From VBAS01 sp035318985 (GTDB taxonomy: Bacteria > Bacteroidota > Bacteroidia > Chitinophagales > Chitinophagaceae), in the NCBI GenBank assembly GCA_035318985.1, contig DATHDP010000051.1, positions 1 through 46,952 on the forward strand: a stretch of DNA of 46,952 nt. The letters run 5' to 3'. The translations under genes and the position numbers were made by a program. Positions 7,497 to 16,293 of the stretch are shown piece after piece. Position 1 is the first letter of the stretch. Each line of letters starts with the position of its first letter. The notes beneath the pieces were generated by a model. It was not told where the DNA came from and ran no database searches. It saw nothing but the letters and a program-made list of their open reading frames with translations.

Positions 7497-9332
7497 ATGT
7501 GTGGAATAGTTGGTTACACCGGCCCCAGAGAGGCATATCCCATAATTATAAAAGGACTTCAACGACTTGAATACCGTGGCTACGACAGCACTGGTGTTGC
7601 TTTACTGAATGGAGGACTGACTGTGTATAAGAAAAAAGGAAGAGTAGCGGAGTTAGCAGAAACATTGGTTGGCAAAAATCTTCATGCACATATTGGCATC
7701 GGTCATACCCGCTGGGCTACACATGGTGAACCAAGTGACCGGAATGCCCATCCTCATACTTCGGCAAGTGGCAAACTGGCAATGATCCATAATGGTATCA
7801 TTGAAAACTATGCACAACTAAAACAGGAACTGATCAATAAAGGATACACATTTAAAAGTGACACTGATACGGAAGTGCTATTGAATTTTATTGAAGAAAT
7901 AAGAAAGAATAACAAATGTGACCTTGAAGAAGCGATACGTGTAGCATTGAAACGTGTAACTGGTGCTTATGTTATTTTATTAATTGATGAAGATGATCCT
8001 GAGACGATCATTGCTGCAAGAAAAGGAAGTCCATTAGTGATCGGTATTGGTAAGGGCGAACATTTTCTTGGCTCTGATGCATCTCCAATGCTTGAATACA
8101 CAAAAGAAGTTGTTTACGTAAACGACTACGAGCTGGCAATAGTAAAACCAGGCGAACTCATTTTAAAAAACCTTGGTAATGAAAAGCTGACACCCTTTGT
8201 ACAAAAGCTGGACATAGAATTGGCAGCAATTGAAAAAGGTGGTTATGACCATTTCATGCTGAAAGAAATAAATGAACAGGCAGAAACGGTTTTTGATTGC
8301 CTTCGCGGAAGATTGGATGCAGAAAAAGGAACGATCACAATGGCCGGCGTGGAAAACAATATTGACAAACTTGTTAATGCAAACCGTATCATCATCATTG
8401 CTTGTGGCACCAGTTGGCATGCAGGACTTGTAGCAGAATATATTTTTGAAGAACTCTGCCGAACGCCGGTTGAAGTTGAATATGCATCCGAATTCCGTTA
8501 TCGTAATCCTGTTATTCATCCCGGTGATGTTATACTAGCTATTTCGCAAAGTGGTGAAACGGCTGATACACTTGTTGCCATTGACAAAGCAAAACAGCAG
8601 GGTGCATTTATTTTTGGTGTAGTAAATGTTGTTGGTTCATCCATTGCACGAACATCACATGCGGGTGCCTATACGCATGCAGGACCTGAAATTGGTGTAG
8701 CAAGTACAAAAGCTTTTACTGCACAACTTGCCGTATTGACAATGGTGGCATTGAAAATTGCAAAACAAAAAGGAAGTATTGATGGAGAAAGATATATGCA
8801 TTTATTACAGGAACTTCATGATATACCGGATAAAATTGCGGAAGTATTGACCTCGGCAGAAAAAGTTAAACAGCTTGCAGAAAAATATAAAGACGCAAGA
8901 GATTTTCTTTATCTCGGTCGTGGTTATAATTTTCCTGTGGCACTTGAAGGTGCTCTAAAACTAAAAGAGATCTCTTACATCCACGCAGAAGGTTATCCCG
9001 CTGCTGAAATGAAACACGGCCCAATTGCATTAGTAGATGATCAGCTGCCTGTTGTATTTGTAGCCACGAAAGATGCTTATCATGAAAAGGTAGTGAGCAA
9101 TATGCAGGAGATAAAAGCGAGAAAAGGAAGAGTGATCTCTGTCATCACTGCAGGAGATGACTATTCTGCTTCTCTCTCAGAATCCATCATGTCTGTGCCT
9201 GCTGCTGACGAGATCGTTGCACCGATGTTAAGTGTTATTCCTTTGCAATTACTTGCTTATTATATTGGGGTAATGAAAGGACTTGATGTAGATAAGCCGA
9301 GAAATTTAGCGAAATCAGTGACTGTTGAATAA
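7497..9332 (+). CDS. glmS: Glutamine--fructose-6-phosphate aminotransferase (isomerizing)
   Basis: GlmS makes glucosamine-6-phosphate from fructose-6-phosphate and glutamine, the first committed step to UDP-GlcNAc for peptidoglycan and LPS. The 611-residue product starts MCGIVGYTG, where Cys2 becomes the N-terminal nucleophile of the class II glutaminase domain. HTRWATHG and HNGIIENY follow as in the family. Two SIS domains fill the second half (ACGTSWHAG and SQSGETADT in the first; GRGYNFPVALEGALKLKE and EMKHGP in the second). The protein ends with the conserved LAKSVTVE. No glmS ribozyme was recognised in the 145-base leader. A DUF4954 gene follows after 15 bases, so the two are probably cotranscribed. 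Confidence 0.98.
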   Translation: MCGIVGYTGPREAYPIIIKGLQRLEYRGYDSTGVALLNGGLTVYKKKGRVAELAETLVGKNLHAHIGIGHTRWATHGEPSDRNAHPHTSASGKLAMIHNGIIENYAQLKQELINKGYTFKSDTDTEVLLNFIEEIRKNNKCDLEEAIRVALKRVTGAYVILLIDEDDPETIIAARKGSPLVIGIGKGEHFLGSDASPMLEYTKEVVYVNDYELAIVKPGELILKNLGNEKLTPFVQKLDIELAAIEKGGYDHFMLKEINEQAETVFDCLRGRLDAEKGTITMAGVENNIDKLVNANRIIIIACGTSWHAGLVAEYIFEELCRTPVEVEYASEFRYRNPVIHPGDVILAISQSGETADTLVAIDKAKQQGAFIFGVVNVVGSSIARTSHAGAYTHAGPEIGVASTKAFTAQLAVLTMVALKIAKQKGSIDGERYMHLLQELHDIPDKIAEVLTSAEKVKQLAEKYKDARDFLYLGRGYNFPVALEGALKLKEISYIHAEGYPAAEMKHGPIALVDDQLPVVFVATKDAYHEKVVSNMQEIKARKGRVISVITAGDDYSASLSESIMSVPAADEIVAPMLSVIPLQLLAYYIGVMKGLDVDKPRNLAKSVTVE

Positions 9333-9347
9333 AATCAGAAATCAAAC

Positions 9348-11555
9348 ATGTCCGACATAAAGAAGAAACCAATCAGCTCTCTCGGATACAATTTTGTTGC
9401 AAAAGAATTTATTCCAAAAGGAAAAGATGAATATTATCTCCGCAATATCCAGAACAGAAGTGGAATTGCTTATCGTCAATTAACAAAAGCGGAGATCAAA
9501 ACGCTACAACAAAACAATAATACAGCTGACGATTGGAGTAAGCTATTAGTTGCTGATCCGTTTAACTCAGGTCTTATTAAGAATTGCAATTTTTTTGGAC
9601 TGAACAGGATCGGCAAACTTGAAAATGTTTTTTTGGAATACCATGATATACGTTTGCTGGTTGGACTTTACAACAGCACTATTGTAAGTTGTGATTTTGG
9701 AGACAACGTCGCTATCAACAACGTTAATTACATGAGTCATTACATTGCAGGAAATGAAGTGATCATTGTAAATGTAAACGAACTTGCAGCCTCTGATCAT
9801 TCGAAATTTGGCAACGGAATTATAAGAGAAGGAGAAAAAGAAAGTGTTCGCATCTGGCTAGAGATATGCAATGAAAATGCAGGACGTGGCATTTTACCCT
9901 TTAATGGTATGTTGCCCGGTGATGCTTGGTTATGGAGCCGTTATCGTGATGATGAAACCCTGATGAAAAAGTTCAAACAGTTTACCGAAAAACAATTTGA
10001 TAAGAAAAGAGGCTATTATGGAAAGATCGGCGATGGAACTGTAATAAAAAATTGCAGGATCATTAAAGACACATGGGTGGGAAGCGAAGCATATATTAAG
10101 GGAGCAAACAAATTAAAAAATCTTACGATCAATTCCGGGCCAGAGGGCAAAACTCAAATTGGTGAAGGAGTTGAATTAGTAAATGGTATCATTGGTTTTG
10201 GTTGCCGGATCTTTTATGGAGTAAAGGCAGTCCGTTTCATTCTTTCCGATCATTCCCAATTAAAATATGGAGCAAGGCTTATCAACTCTTATCTCGGATA
10301 TAATTCTACGATTTCCTGTTGCGAAGTATTGAACTCACTTATTTTCCCGGCGCATGAGCAACATCATAATAATTCATTTCTATGCGCTGCTTTGGTTTTA
10401 GGACAAAGCAATATGGCAGCAGGAGCCACGATTGGCTCTAATCATAATAGTCGTGGAGCTGATGGAGAAATAATTGCAGGCCGTGGTTTCTGGCCAGGGC
10501 TTTGTGTTAGCTTAAAACATAATTCAAAATTTGCTTCGTTTACCATTATTGCAAAAGGGGATTATCCTGCTGAAATAAACATTCCTATTCCATTTTCATT
10601 GGTAAGTAATGATGTAGCCAACGATAAACTAGTTATAATGCCGGCGTACTGGTTCATGTATAATATGTATGCATTAGCGAGAAACGAAGAAAAGTATGAG
10701 GCAAGAGATCAGCGGGGTGATAAAACTCAGTATATAGAATATGATTTTCTGGCGCCTGACAGCATCAATGAAATTTTTAATTCCATTCAATTGCTAAAAA
10801 AATTTACAGGTGAAGCTTTTGCAAAAAAGCAAAATAAAAAATTGAGCGAAGAACAAATAATTACACTTGGTGAAAAACTATTAGAAACAAAAGATCCGGT
10901 CATTGATGAGCTCGAGATCCTGGCAGTTGAATTTGAAAATGCAGGCCGCAAAGTGCAACTTACTAAAGTACAGCAGGCATATGTGATCGTTAAAGAGCTT
11001 GTGATTTATTATGGCGTTAATCAATTACTGCATTTCGCATGGAACAACAAGATAGCTGATTGGGAAAAGTTTTATTCGACATTACCTTTAAAAGCAAAAA
11101 GAAGCAATTGGTTAAATATCGGCGGTCAATTATTTCCACAACCCGCCTTCAATTCTTTTAAAAAAGATATTTACTCAGGGAAAATAAAAAGCTGGGATGA
11201 AGTACACTCCTTTTACATGACAAATTCCCAAATTTATCCCGAGCAAAAACTACAGCACTCCTTTGCTTCATTGCTTGAAATACTTCAATTAAAGCCTGCT
11301 GACTTTGATAAAAAAGTTTTTAAAGAATTAATTAAACAAGCTGTCGCCACCCGTGAGTGGATGGTAAAAGGGATCTTTGATTCAAGAGCAAAGGATTATC
11401 ATAACCCATTTCGTAAAATGGTTTATGATAATCGCAAACAGATGGAAACAGTTATCGGCAAACTGGATGATAATAGTTTTATAAAAAAGAAGATCGCTGA
11501 AATGAAAAGTTATCGTGAAAGAGCAAAAGAGCTTCTTAAAAAATTAAAACTCTGA
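9348..11555 (+). CDS. DUF4954 family protein with left-handed beta-helix
   Basis: This 735-residue protein matches the Bacteroidota family DUF4954. Its central part (about residues 75-420) contains runs of hexapeptide-like turns such as GTVIKNCRIIKDTWVGSEAYIKG and GARLINSYLGYNST. These are typical of the left-handed beta-helix found in sugar acyltransferases and in the uridylyl/acetyltransferase GlmU. The C-terminal 250 residues are helical and charged. There is no signal peptide, so it is probably cytoplasmic. It starts 15 bases after glmS, and that coupling suggests a role in amino-sugar nucleotide metabolism or its regulation. No enzyme activity is established for the family to my knowledge. 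Its stop codon directly abuts that of the convergent downstream gene. Confidence 0.85.
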   Translation: MSDIKKKPISSLGYNFVAKEFIPKGKDEYYLRNIQNRSGIAYRQLTKAEIKTLQQNNNTADDWSKLLVADPFNSGLIKNCNFFGLNRIGKLENVFLEYHDIRLLVGLYNSTIVSCDFGDNVAINNVNYMSHYIAGNEVIIVNVNELAASDHSKFGNGIIREGEKESVRIWLEICNENAGRGILPFNGMLPGDAWLWSRYRDDETLMKKFKQFTEKQFDKKRGYYGKIGDGTVIKNCRIIKDTWVGSEAYIKGANKLKNLTINSGPEGKTQIGEGVELVNGIIGFGCRIFYGVKAVRFILSDHSQLKYGARLINSYLGYNSTISCCEVLNSLIFPAHEQHHNNSFLCAALVLGQSNMAAGATIGSNHNSRGADGEIIAGRGFWPGLCVSLKHNSKFASFTIIAKGDYPAEINIPIPFSLVSNDVANDKLVIMPAYWFMYNMYALARNEEKYEARDQRGDKTQYIEYDFLAPDSINEIFNSIQLLKKFTGEAFAKKQNKKLSEEQIITLGEKLLETKDPVIDELEILAVEFENAGRKVQLTKVQQAYVIVKELVIYYGVNQLLHFAWNNKIADWEKFYSTLPLKAKRSNWLNIGGQLFPQPAFNSFKKDIYSGKIKSWDEVHSFYMTNSQIYPEQKLQHSFASLLEILQLKPADFDKKVFKELIKQAVATREWMVKGIFDSRAKDYHNPFRKMVYDNRKQMETVIGKLDDNSFIKKKIAEMKSYRERAKELLKKLKL

Positions 11556-12050
11556 TCATTTATAATTCCGACTTGTAAAAGGATAATATGCTGCCGCAAA
11601 TCCGGCCTGGTAGCACATGGTATACCAAAGCAGGTCGTACACATAATGCTTGAAAGGCTTTTTGGGTTCTCCTATTTTTATTACCAGCGCCGACATGATC
11701 GCAGTTTTTTGTATAAAATTATTCATGTGATACTGATCTGTGAACATGACAAATACTGATGTAGATAAAAAAGATTTAGCCCCATTATCAGGATTACCGC
11801 CTTCATATTTATTTCTCCAGCTTACTTTTGGATCAAACCATTGTTTATTAGCGCCAGGAAATGTTTTTTCAAATATTTTATAATTGAATTGCAGCGTTTC
11901 GTTGAAACCTTTTGCCCCGCCAGCCACAAAGATCAAACTGCCAGTAATGATCTTATTCTTATCAATCCTCCATTTTGATTTGTCTTTAGATTTTTCCTGT
12001 GCTTGCATAGTAAATGAAGCAAGAAGAAGTAGGGTAATGATTATTCTCAT
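11556..12050 (-). CDS. Small exported protein of unknown function
   Basis: A 164-residue protein with a clear signal peptide (MRIIITLLLLASFTMQAQ). The mature part begins with a charged KSKDKSKWRIDKNK stretch, then a hydrophobic ITGSLIFVAGGAKGFNETLQF segment. A second hydrophobic region lies near FVMFTDQYHMNNFIQKTAIMSALVIKIG. The C-terminus is rich in aromatics (HYVYDLLWYTMCYQAGFAAAYYPF). The two hydrophobic helices flanking a polar loop suggest a periplasmic or membrane-associated protein, but I do not recognise the family with confidence. The TGA of the DUF4954 gene and the stop of this gene meet without a base between them (TGA|TCA on the plus strand). Confidence 0.7.
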   Translation of the reverse strand: MRIIITLLLLASFTMQAQEKSKDKSKWRIDKNKIITGSLIFVAGGAKGFNETLQFNYKIFEKTFPGANKQWFDPKVSWRNKYEGGNPDNGAKSFLSTSVFVMFTDQYHMNNFIQKTAIMSALVIKIGEPKKPFKHYVYDLLWYTMCYQAGFAAAYYPFTSRNYK

Positions 12051-12305
12051 AAAAAAAATTTAAACGTTTACTGAAATATTTTCAGCAATAATTTTTTCTA
12101 CAAAAAAGAATACAACAGGGATGATTTTTATGAGGATTGGGTGGACTAAAAAGGCTGATCTGGATAGTGGGGACAGAGTAAGCTGTTCGGATAAGAAACC
12201 GTTAAATTAATCTCCGGGTTGCAGATAATGAAATAAAGAAGAATGAAAAATTACAGACAAGTAGATTTACTAACGCCAATAAATTTTAACTGAGATAGGT
12301 CGGCC

Positions 12306-13619
12306 TTATTTTTTTCTAAAGAATAGCCGGATAGGAACACCCTTGAGATTAAAGTTTTCCCGAAGCTTGTTCTCGATATAGTTTTTATACGGTTGCTTTA
12401 CATCATCCGGGAAATTGCAAAAGAGTGCAAACGAAGGAACAGCAGTGGGTAATTGGGTAACATATTTGATCTTTACGGGGTGTCCTCTTACAACCGGTGG
12501 ATGGTATAATTCGATCGCTTTTAAGACAACTTCATTCAACTGTGAAGTTGAGATCTTTGCCTTCCTGTTTTCAGCCACTTCCAAACCGATCTCTATTGCT
12601 TTAAATATCCTGGTCTTTTCTTTTGCAGAAATAAACAGGATCGGCACATCAGTAAAAGGTGCCAATTTTTGTTTCAGCATTATTTCATAGTCCCTTGATG
12701 TATTGGTTTCTTTTTCTGCCAGGTCCCATTTGTTTACTAAAACAACAACACCTTTCCCTTTTTTCGCTGCAAGACTGAATATGCTAATATCCTGCGCAGA
12801 TACGCCTTTTTCTGCATCGATCAGGATAAGACACACATCCGCTTCATCCATTGCTTTAATGGCACGAATAACAGAATAGAATTCAAGATCCTCATGCACT
12901 TTTGCTTTTCTCCTGATCCCTGCCGTATCAATAAGTATAAAATCTTTTTGAAAAAGTTTGTAATGTGTGTGGATCGTATCTCTTGTTGTGCCTGCAATAT
13001 CACTGACAATGGTTCGCTCCTGTCCTACCAAAGAATTTAATAAAGAAGATTTACCGACATTTGGCTGACCAATGATCGCAAACTTTGGTAATGAATCTGC
13101 CAGTTCCATCGCATCAGCATCCTCTGCCGGGATCAATTCAGTAATTGCATCCAACAACTCACCGGTACCACTTCCACTAATTGATGAAATGAAAAATATT
13201 TTATCAAATCCAAGACTATAAAATTCTGAAGCAGCTAACATTCTTTCGTTGTTATCCACCTTATTTACCACAAGAAAAACCGGTTTTGAACTTTTGCGAA
13301 GCATGCCAGCCATTGCATCATCAAGATGAGTAATGCCAATTGCTGCATCAGTCATAAATACAATCGCATTTGCTTCTTCAATCGCAATATTCACTTGTTT
13401 TCTTATTTCTCTCTCAAATACATCATCACTATGCGGAACAAATCCACCTGTATCAATGACATTAAAACTTTTTCCGTTCCAATCAGTAATACCATACTGA
13501 CGGTCACGGGTCACACCACTTATATCATCAACGATCGCCTTACGCTGTTCAAGTAAGCGGTTAAAAAAAGTGCTCTTGCCCACATTGGGTCTTCCTGTTA
13601 TTGCTAATGTAAATCCCAT
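12306..13619 (-). CDS. der: Ribosome biogenesis GTPase Der (EngA)
   Basis: Der is an essential double GTPase needed for maturation of the 50S ribosomal subunit. The 437-residue product carries two complete G domains. The first has G1 GRPNVGKS (9-16), DTGG and NKVD; the second has G1 GQPNVGKS (184-191), DTAG and NKWD. They are followed by a C-terminal KH-like domain ending FNLKGVPIRLFFRKK, the usual Der terminus. Length is standard. It lies 53 bases downstream of era on the same strand, with no terminator between them, so the two ribosome-assembly GTPases probably form an operon. No clear hairpin terminator follows the stop. Confidence 0.97.
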   Translation of the reverse strand: MGFTLAITGRPNVGKSTFFNRLLEQRKAIVDDISGVTRDRQYGITDWNGKSFNVIDTGGFVPHSDDVFEREIRKQVNIAIEEANAIVFMTDAAIGITHLDDAMAGMLRKSSKPVFLVVNKVDNNERMLAASEFYSLGFDKIFFISSISGSGTGELLDAITELIPAEDADAMELADSLPKFAIIGQPNVGKSSLLNSLVGQERTIVSDIAGTTRDTIHTHYKLFQKDFILIDTAGIRRKAKVHEDLEFYSVIRAIKAMDEADVCLILIDAEKGVSAQDISIFSLAAKKGKGVVVLVNKWDLAEKETNTSRDYEIMLKQKLAPFTDVPILFISAKEKTRIFKAIEIGLEVAENRKAKISTSQLNEVVLKAIELYHPPVVRGHPVKIKYVTQLPTAVPSFALFCNFPDDVKQPYKNYIENKLRENFNLKGVPIRLFFRKK

Positions 13620-13672
13620 AAACCCTAAATCCCTAAAGGGACTTTTAAACTCTATTAAAAATTTGTTTACAA

Positions 13673-14542
13673 TTAATGATATCCATATTCTTTTAACCAG
13701 GTATCATTATCCCGCCACTTATCTCTCACTTTTATAAAAAGCTCTAAAAAAACTTTCTGTTGAATAAACTCTTCGATCGATTTCCTTGATTCCGTTCCAA
13801 GCCGTTTTATCATCTTTCCTCCTTCTCCTAACATGATCGCTTTTTGCGATTCCCGTTGCACAATGATATCTGCTGTAATTTTTGTTAATGTAGTTTTTTC
13901 TTTGAACTCATTTACAACGACCGTAGCCTGGTAGGGAATTTCATCTCCAAATAATTCAAATACCTTTTCACGTATTAATTCAGCTACAAAGAATTTTGTT
14001 TGAAGGTCAGATATTTCATCGCCACTAAAAAATGGTTCACCCTCGGGCAAAAACTCAAGTATCTCTTTTAAAAATTTCTTTTTATTAATGCCGCTTGATG
14101 CAGAAATGGTTACAACCTTTTTATAATAAGGGTTATTTGAAAAAAAATCTACTGTTGTTTTTATCTTTTCCTGGCTTGCCCTGTCAATTTTATTTACAAC
14201 AACAATAGCTGGTACCTTAAGTTTTAAAGCGGTAAATATTGCATCACATTCTTTCAGATCTTCATTTACATCTACGATCAACAAAGCTACATCTGCATCT
14301 TCTAAAGAATTTTTTACCGCATCCATCATTTTTTCATGTAGCCTGTATTTGGGTTCGATGATGCCCGGAGTATCCGAAAAAACGATTTGATAATCCTTTT
14401 CAGTTAAAATTCCTTTGATCCGATGCCTTGTTGTTTGCACTTTTGATGAGACGATAGCAAGCTTTTCATCCATCAATGCATTGAGCAAAGTGCTTTTGCC
14501 AGCATTAGGTTTACCAAAAATATTTACAAAACCGACTTTCAT
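13673..14542 (-). CDS. era: GTPase Era
   Basis: Era binds the 3' end of 16S rRNA and is required for 30S maturation. The 289-residue product has an N-terminal G domain with G1 GKPNAGKS (10-17), the RHRIKGI switch region, SDTPG and NKID. A C-terminal type-2 KH domain shows the GEGGKMIKRLGTESRKSIEEF signature that contacts RNA. Length is normal for Era (about 290-300). It is the first gene of a probable era-der operon. The ATG is preceded by a 12-base perfect palindrome (GCTTATATAAGC, 14549-14560); its significance is unclear. Confidence 0.97.
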   Translation of the reverse strand: MKVGFVNIFGKPNAGKSTLLNALMDEKLAIVSSKVQTTRHRIKGILTEKDYQIVFSDTPGIIEPKYRLHEKMMDAVKNSLEDADVALLIVDVNEDLKECDAIFTALKLKVPAIVVVNKIDRASQEKIKTTVDFFSNNPYYKKVVTISASSGINKKKFLKEILEFLPEGEPFFSGDEISDLQTKFFVAELIREKVFELFGDEIPYQATVVVNEFKEKTTLTKITADIIVQRESQKAIMLGEGGKMIKRLGTESRKSIEEFIQQKVFLELFIKVRDKWRDNDTWLKEYGYH

Positions 14543-14630
14543 TAAATAGCTTATATAAGCAAGCCCAAGCCGTTAGCGAAGAAGTTGAGGAGGTAATCAA
14601 ATTCTATTGCCGAGGTTTGCACCTGCAATG

Positions 14631-14659
14631 AATAAAAAACGGGGACAATTGCTGTCCCC
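14631..14659 (-). terminator. Terminator of the initiator tRNA gene
   Basis: On the minus strand a perfect 7 bp stem (GGGGACA/TGTCCCC at 14641-14659) with a 5-base loop is followed by GTTTTTTATT. It lies 5 bases after the tRNA end and separates the tRNA from era. Confidence 0.85.
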
Positions 14660-14663
14660 TTTG

Positions 14664-14735
<72 letters not shown>

Positions 14736-14745
14736 ATTTGGAACG

Positions 14746-14777
14746 CAAAGGTACGGGTTGAAGCCTTACTATCCAAA
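14746..14777 (-). promoter_or_regulatory. Putative promoter of the initiator tRNA
   Basis: On the minus strand TTTG (14777-14774) is followed after 20 bases by TACCTTTG (14753-14746), an exact TAnnTTTG match ending 10 bases before the tRNA 5' end. Confidence 0.65.
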
Positions 14778-14812
14778 AGAAAAGCGTCCTGAAATCAGAA
14801 CGCTTTTCTTTT
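14775..14812 (-). terminator. Terminator of the head-GIN operon
   Basis: Arms 14775-14787 and 14800-14812 pair over 13 bp (core AAGAAAAGCGT/ACGCTTTTCTT) around a 12-base loop, with T-rich sequence on either exit. It lies 16 bases past the stop of the last GIN gene and overlaps the start of the tRNA promoter. Confidence 0.8.
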
Positions 14813-14827
14813 TTTTACCCTTTATGT

Positions 14828-15547
14828 TTACGACTTACGAGTGACATTACTTGAACCACTTGTTTTAATATCTCGGATCAACCCCTCACCTTTAAATCTT
14901 ACACTGCTTGCACCACTTGCTTTTGCATTTAATTCTTTATTCACGGTAATATTAACTGAAGATGCACCTGAGGCTTCAGCAGTACAATAATTAGTGGTCA
15001 TATCAAATCCTTTAAAATCGCTGGCGCCGCTCACTTCTACACTTAATTCGGCTGCATTGCCTGAGATCGTTGCATCAGATGCTCCACTGATATCAAAACT
15101 CAATTTCTTTGCGTCGATCTTACCTTTCAGATCGCTGGCACCGGATAATCTGACAGTAAGATCTTCAGCTGAAAGACCTTCTTCAAAAAATACATCACAG
15201 GCGCCACTAACATCTAACCTGTCTATTTTTTTTATAGATACGTATGCTTTCAATTTTTGTTTATCACCATTCCATCCTTTCCAGAATTTTTTATCATCAT
15301 CAAAACGAATGATCAAAACACCGTTCTCCACTTTTGTAATGATCTTTTCCCGGTATTCGGCTTTTGAAGCGCTGATCGCTACTGCATCGTCATTTCCCTG
15401 GGAAATGTAAACAGTAAAAGCGTTAGAAATTTTGATGACATGAAAACCACTTAGATTTCTTGGTTCTGCATTAGCATCATTGATTGTTTGTGCAAACAAT
15501 ACTGTACTCACTAACATTACCATCAACATCACTTGTATCTTTTTCAT
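14828..15547 (-). CDS. Head GIN domain (DUF2807) protein, SGASD variant
   Basis: A 239-residue exported protein (signal peptide ending VLFAQ) with one DUF2807 'head GIN' domain. The opening is INDANAEPRNLSGFHVIKISNAFTVYISQG. From about residue 112 the second half is a repetitive beta structure in which successive strands are separated by SGACD, SGASD (three times) and SGASS (twice), ending TSGSSNVTRKS. Such repeats are expected to stack as a right-handed beta-helix. The family is abundant in Bacteroidota and is presumed to be surface or periplasmic; no activity is known. It is the last of three tandem paralogs (21 bases after the second) and is followed by a strong terminator. Confidence 0.88.
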   Translation of the reverse strand: MKKIQVMLMVMLVSTVLFAQTINDANAEPRNLSGFHVIKISNAFTVYISQGNDDAVAISASKAEYREKIITKVENGVLIIRFDDDKKFWKGWNGDKQKLKAYVSIKKIDRLDVSGACDVFFEEGLSAEDLTVRLSGASDLKGKIDAKKLSFDISGASDATISGNAAELSVEVSGASDFKGFDMTTNYCTAEASGASSVNITVNKELNAKASGASSVRFKGEGLIRDIKTSGSSNVTRKS

Positions 15548-15568
15548 GCTCTTTATTTTTTATAAAAA

Positions 15569-16282
15569 TTATTTGCTTACTTTTTTTATGCTGCTTCCGC
15601 TTGTTTTCAGATCTCTGATAAGGCCGGTTCCTTTATAATACACATCACTGCCGCCACTTGCATTTGCAGAAAGCTCTTTATTTACAGTTACCTGAACATC
15701 GCTGCCGCCGCTTGCTTCTACATTGCAAATATCTGAAGCAAGGTCATAGCCTTTAAAATCACTGCCGCCGCTTGCATCAATTGTAAGTCTATCAGCTTTG
15801 CCTGAGATACGAACATCGCTGCCGCCACTTGCCTGTATGTTTAATTCACCTGTTTCAACTTTACCATCAAAATCTGATCCGCCGGATACTTCCATTGCAA
15901 GTTTTGCAACTTTAATTGAACCATCAACTGAAATATCAGAGCCGCCAGATCCTTCGAGCCTGTCAATATCTTTAAAAGAAACATAAGCTTTTAATTTATG
16001 ATTACTCCAGTCAAATCTCAGGTTGCTGTTCCACTCATACCATATTTTTAATACACCGTCCTTTACCTCAGTTTTGATCTTAGCCCTATATTCATTTTTC
16101 GAAGCACTAACAGCAACTGCTTCTTCGCCCTGGCTTAGATAGAGATCAATACCACCTCCTACTTCGATGGCATGAAAACCTGATACATTTCTTTTTTCAG
16201 CATTTGCATCATTGATCGTTTTCTGTGCGGAAGCAGTTGTGATCAATCCCGTTACTAATAAACTAAATAATAATTTTTTCAT
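15569..16282 (-). CDS. Head GIN domain (DUF2807) protein, SGGSD variant
   Basis: The 237-residue middle paralog of three, with a signal peptide (MKKLLFSLLVTGLITTASAQ) and the same opening KTINDANAEKRNVSGFHAIEVGGGIDLYLSQG. The beta-repeat half carries SGGSD six times, roughly every 18-22 residues, where the flanking paralogs have SGASD or TG[GSA]. The C-terminus TGLIRDLKTSGSSIKKVSK is almost the same as that of the third paralog. Gaps of 11 and 21 bases to its neighbours imply a single transcript. Function is unknown; structural or adhesive roles have been proposed for the family only by annotation. Confidence 0.88.
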   Translation of the reverse strand: MKKLLFSLLVTGLITTASAQKTINDANAEKRNVSGFHAIEVGGGIDLYLSQGEEAVAVSASKNEYRAKIKTEVKDGVLKIWYEWNSNLRFDWSNHKLKAYVSFKDIDRLEGSGGSDISVDGSIKVAKLAMEVSGGSDFDGKVETGELNIQASGGSDVRISGKADRLTIDASGGSDFKGYDLASDICNVEASGGSDVQVTVNKELSANASGGSDVYYKGTGLIRDLKTSGSSIKKVSK

Positions 16283-16293
16283 GGCTATACATT

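Noticed and set aside
15569..16282. Regularly spaced repeats suspected to be a CRISPR-like array
   Set aside because: The repeats encode the SGGSD turns of a DUF2807 protein in frame, with variable spacing and no direct repeat of 24 bases or more.
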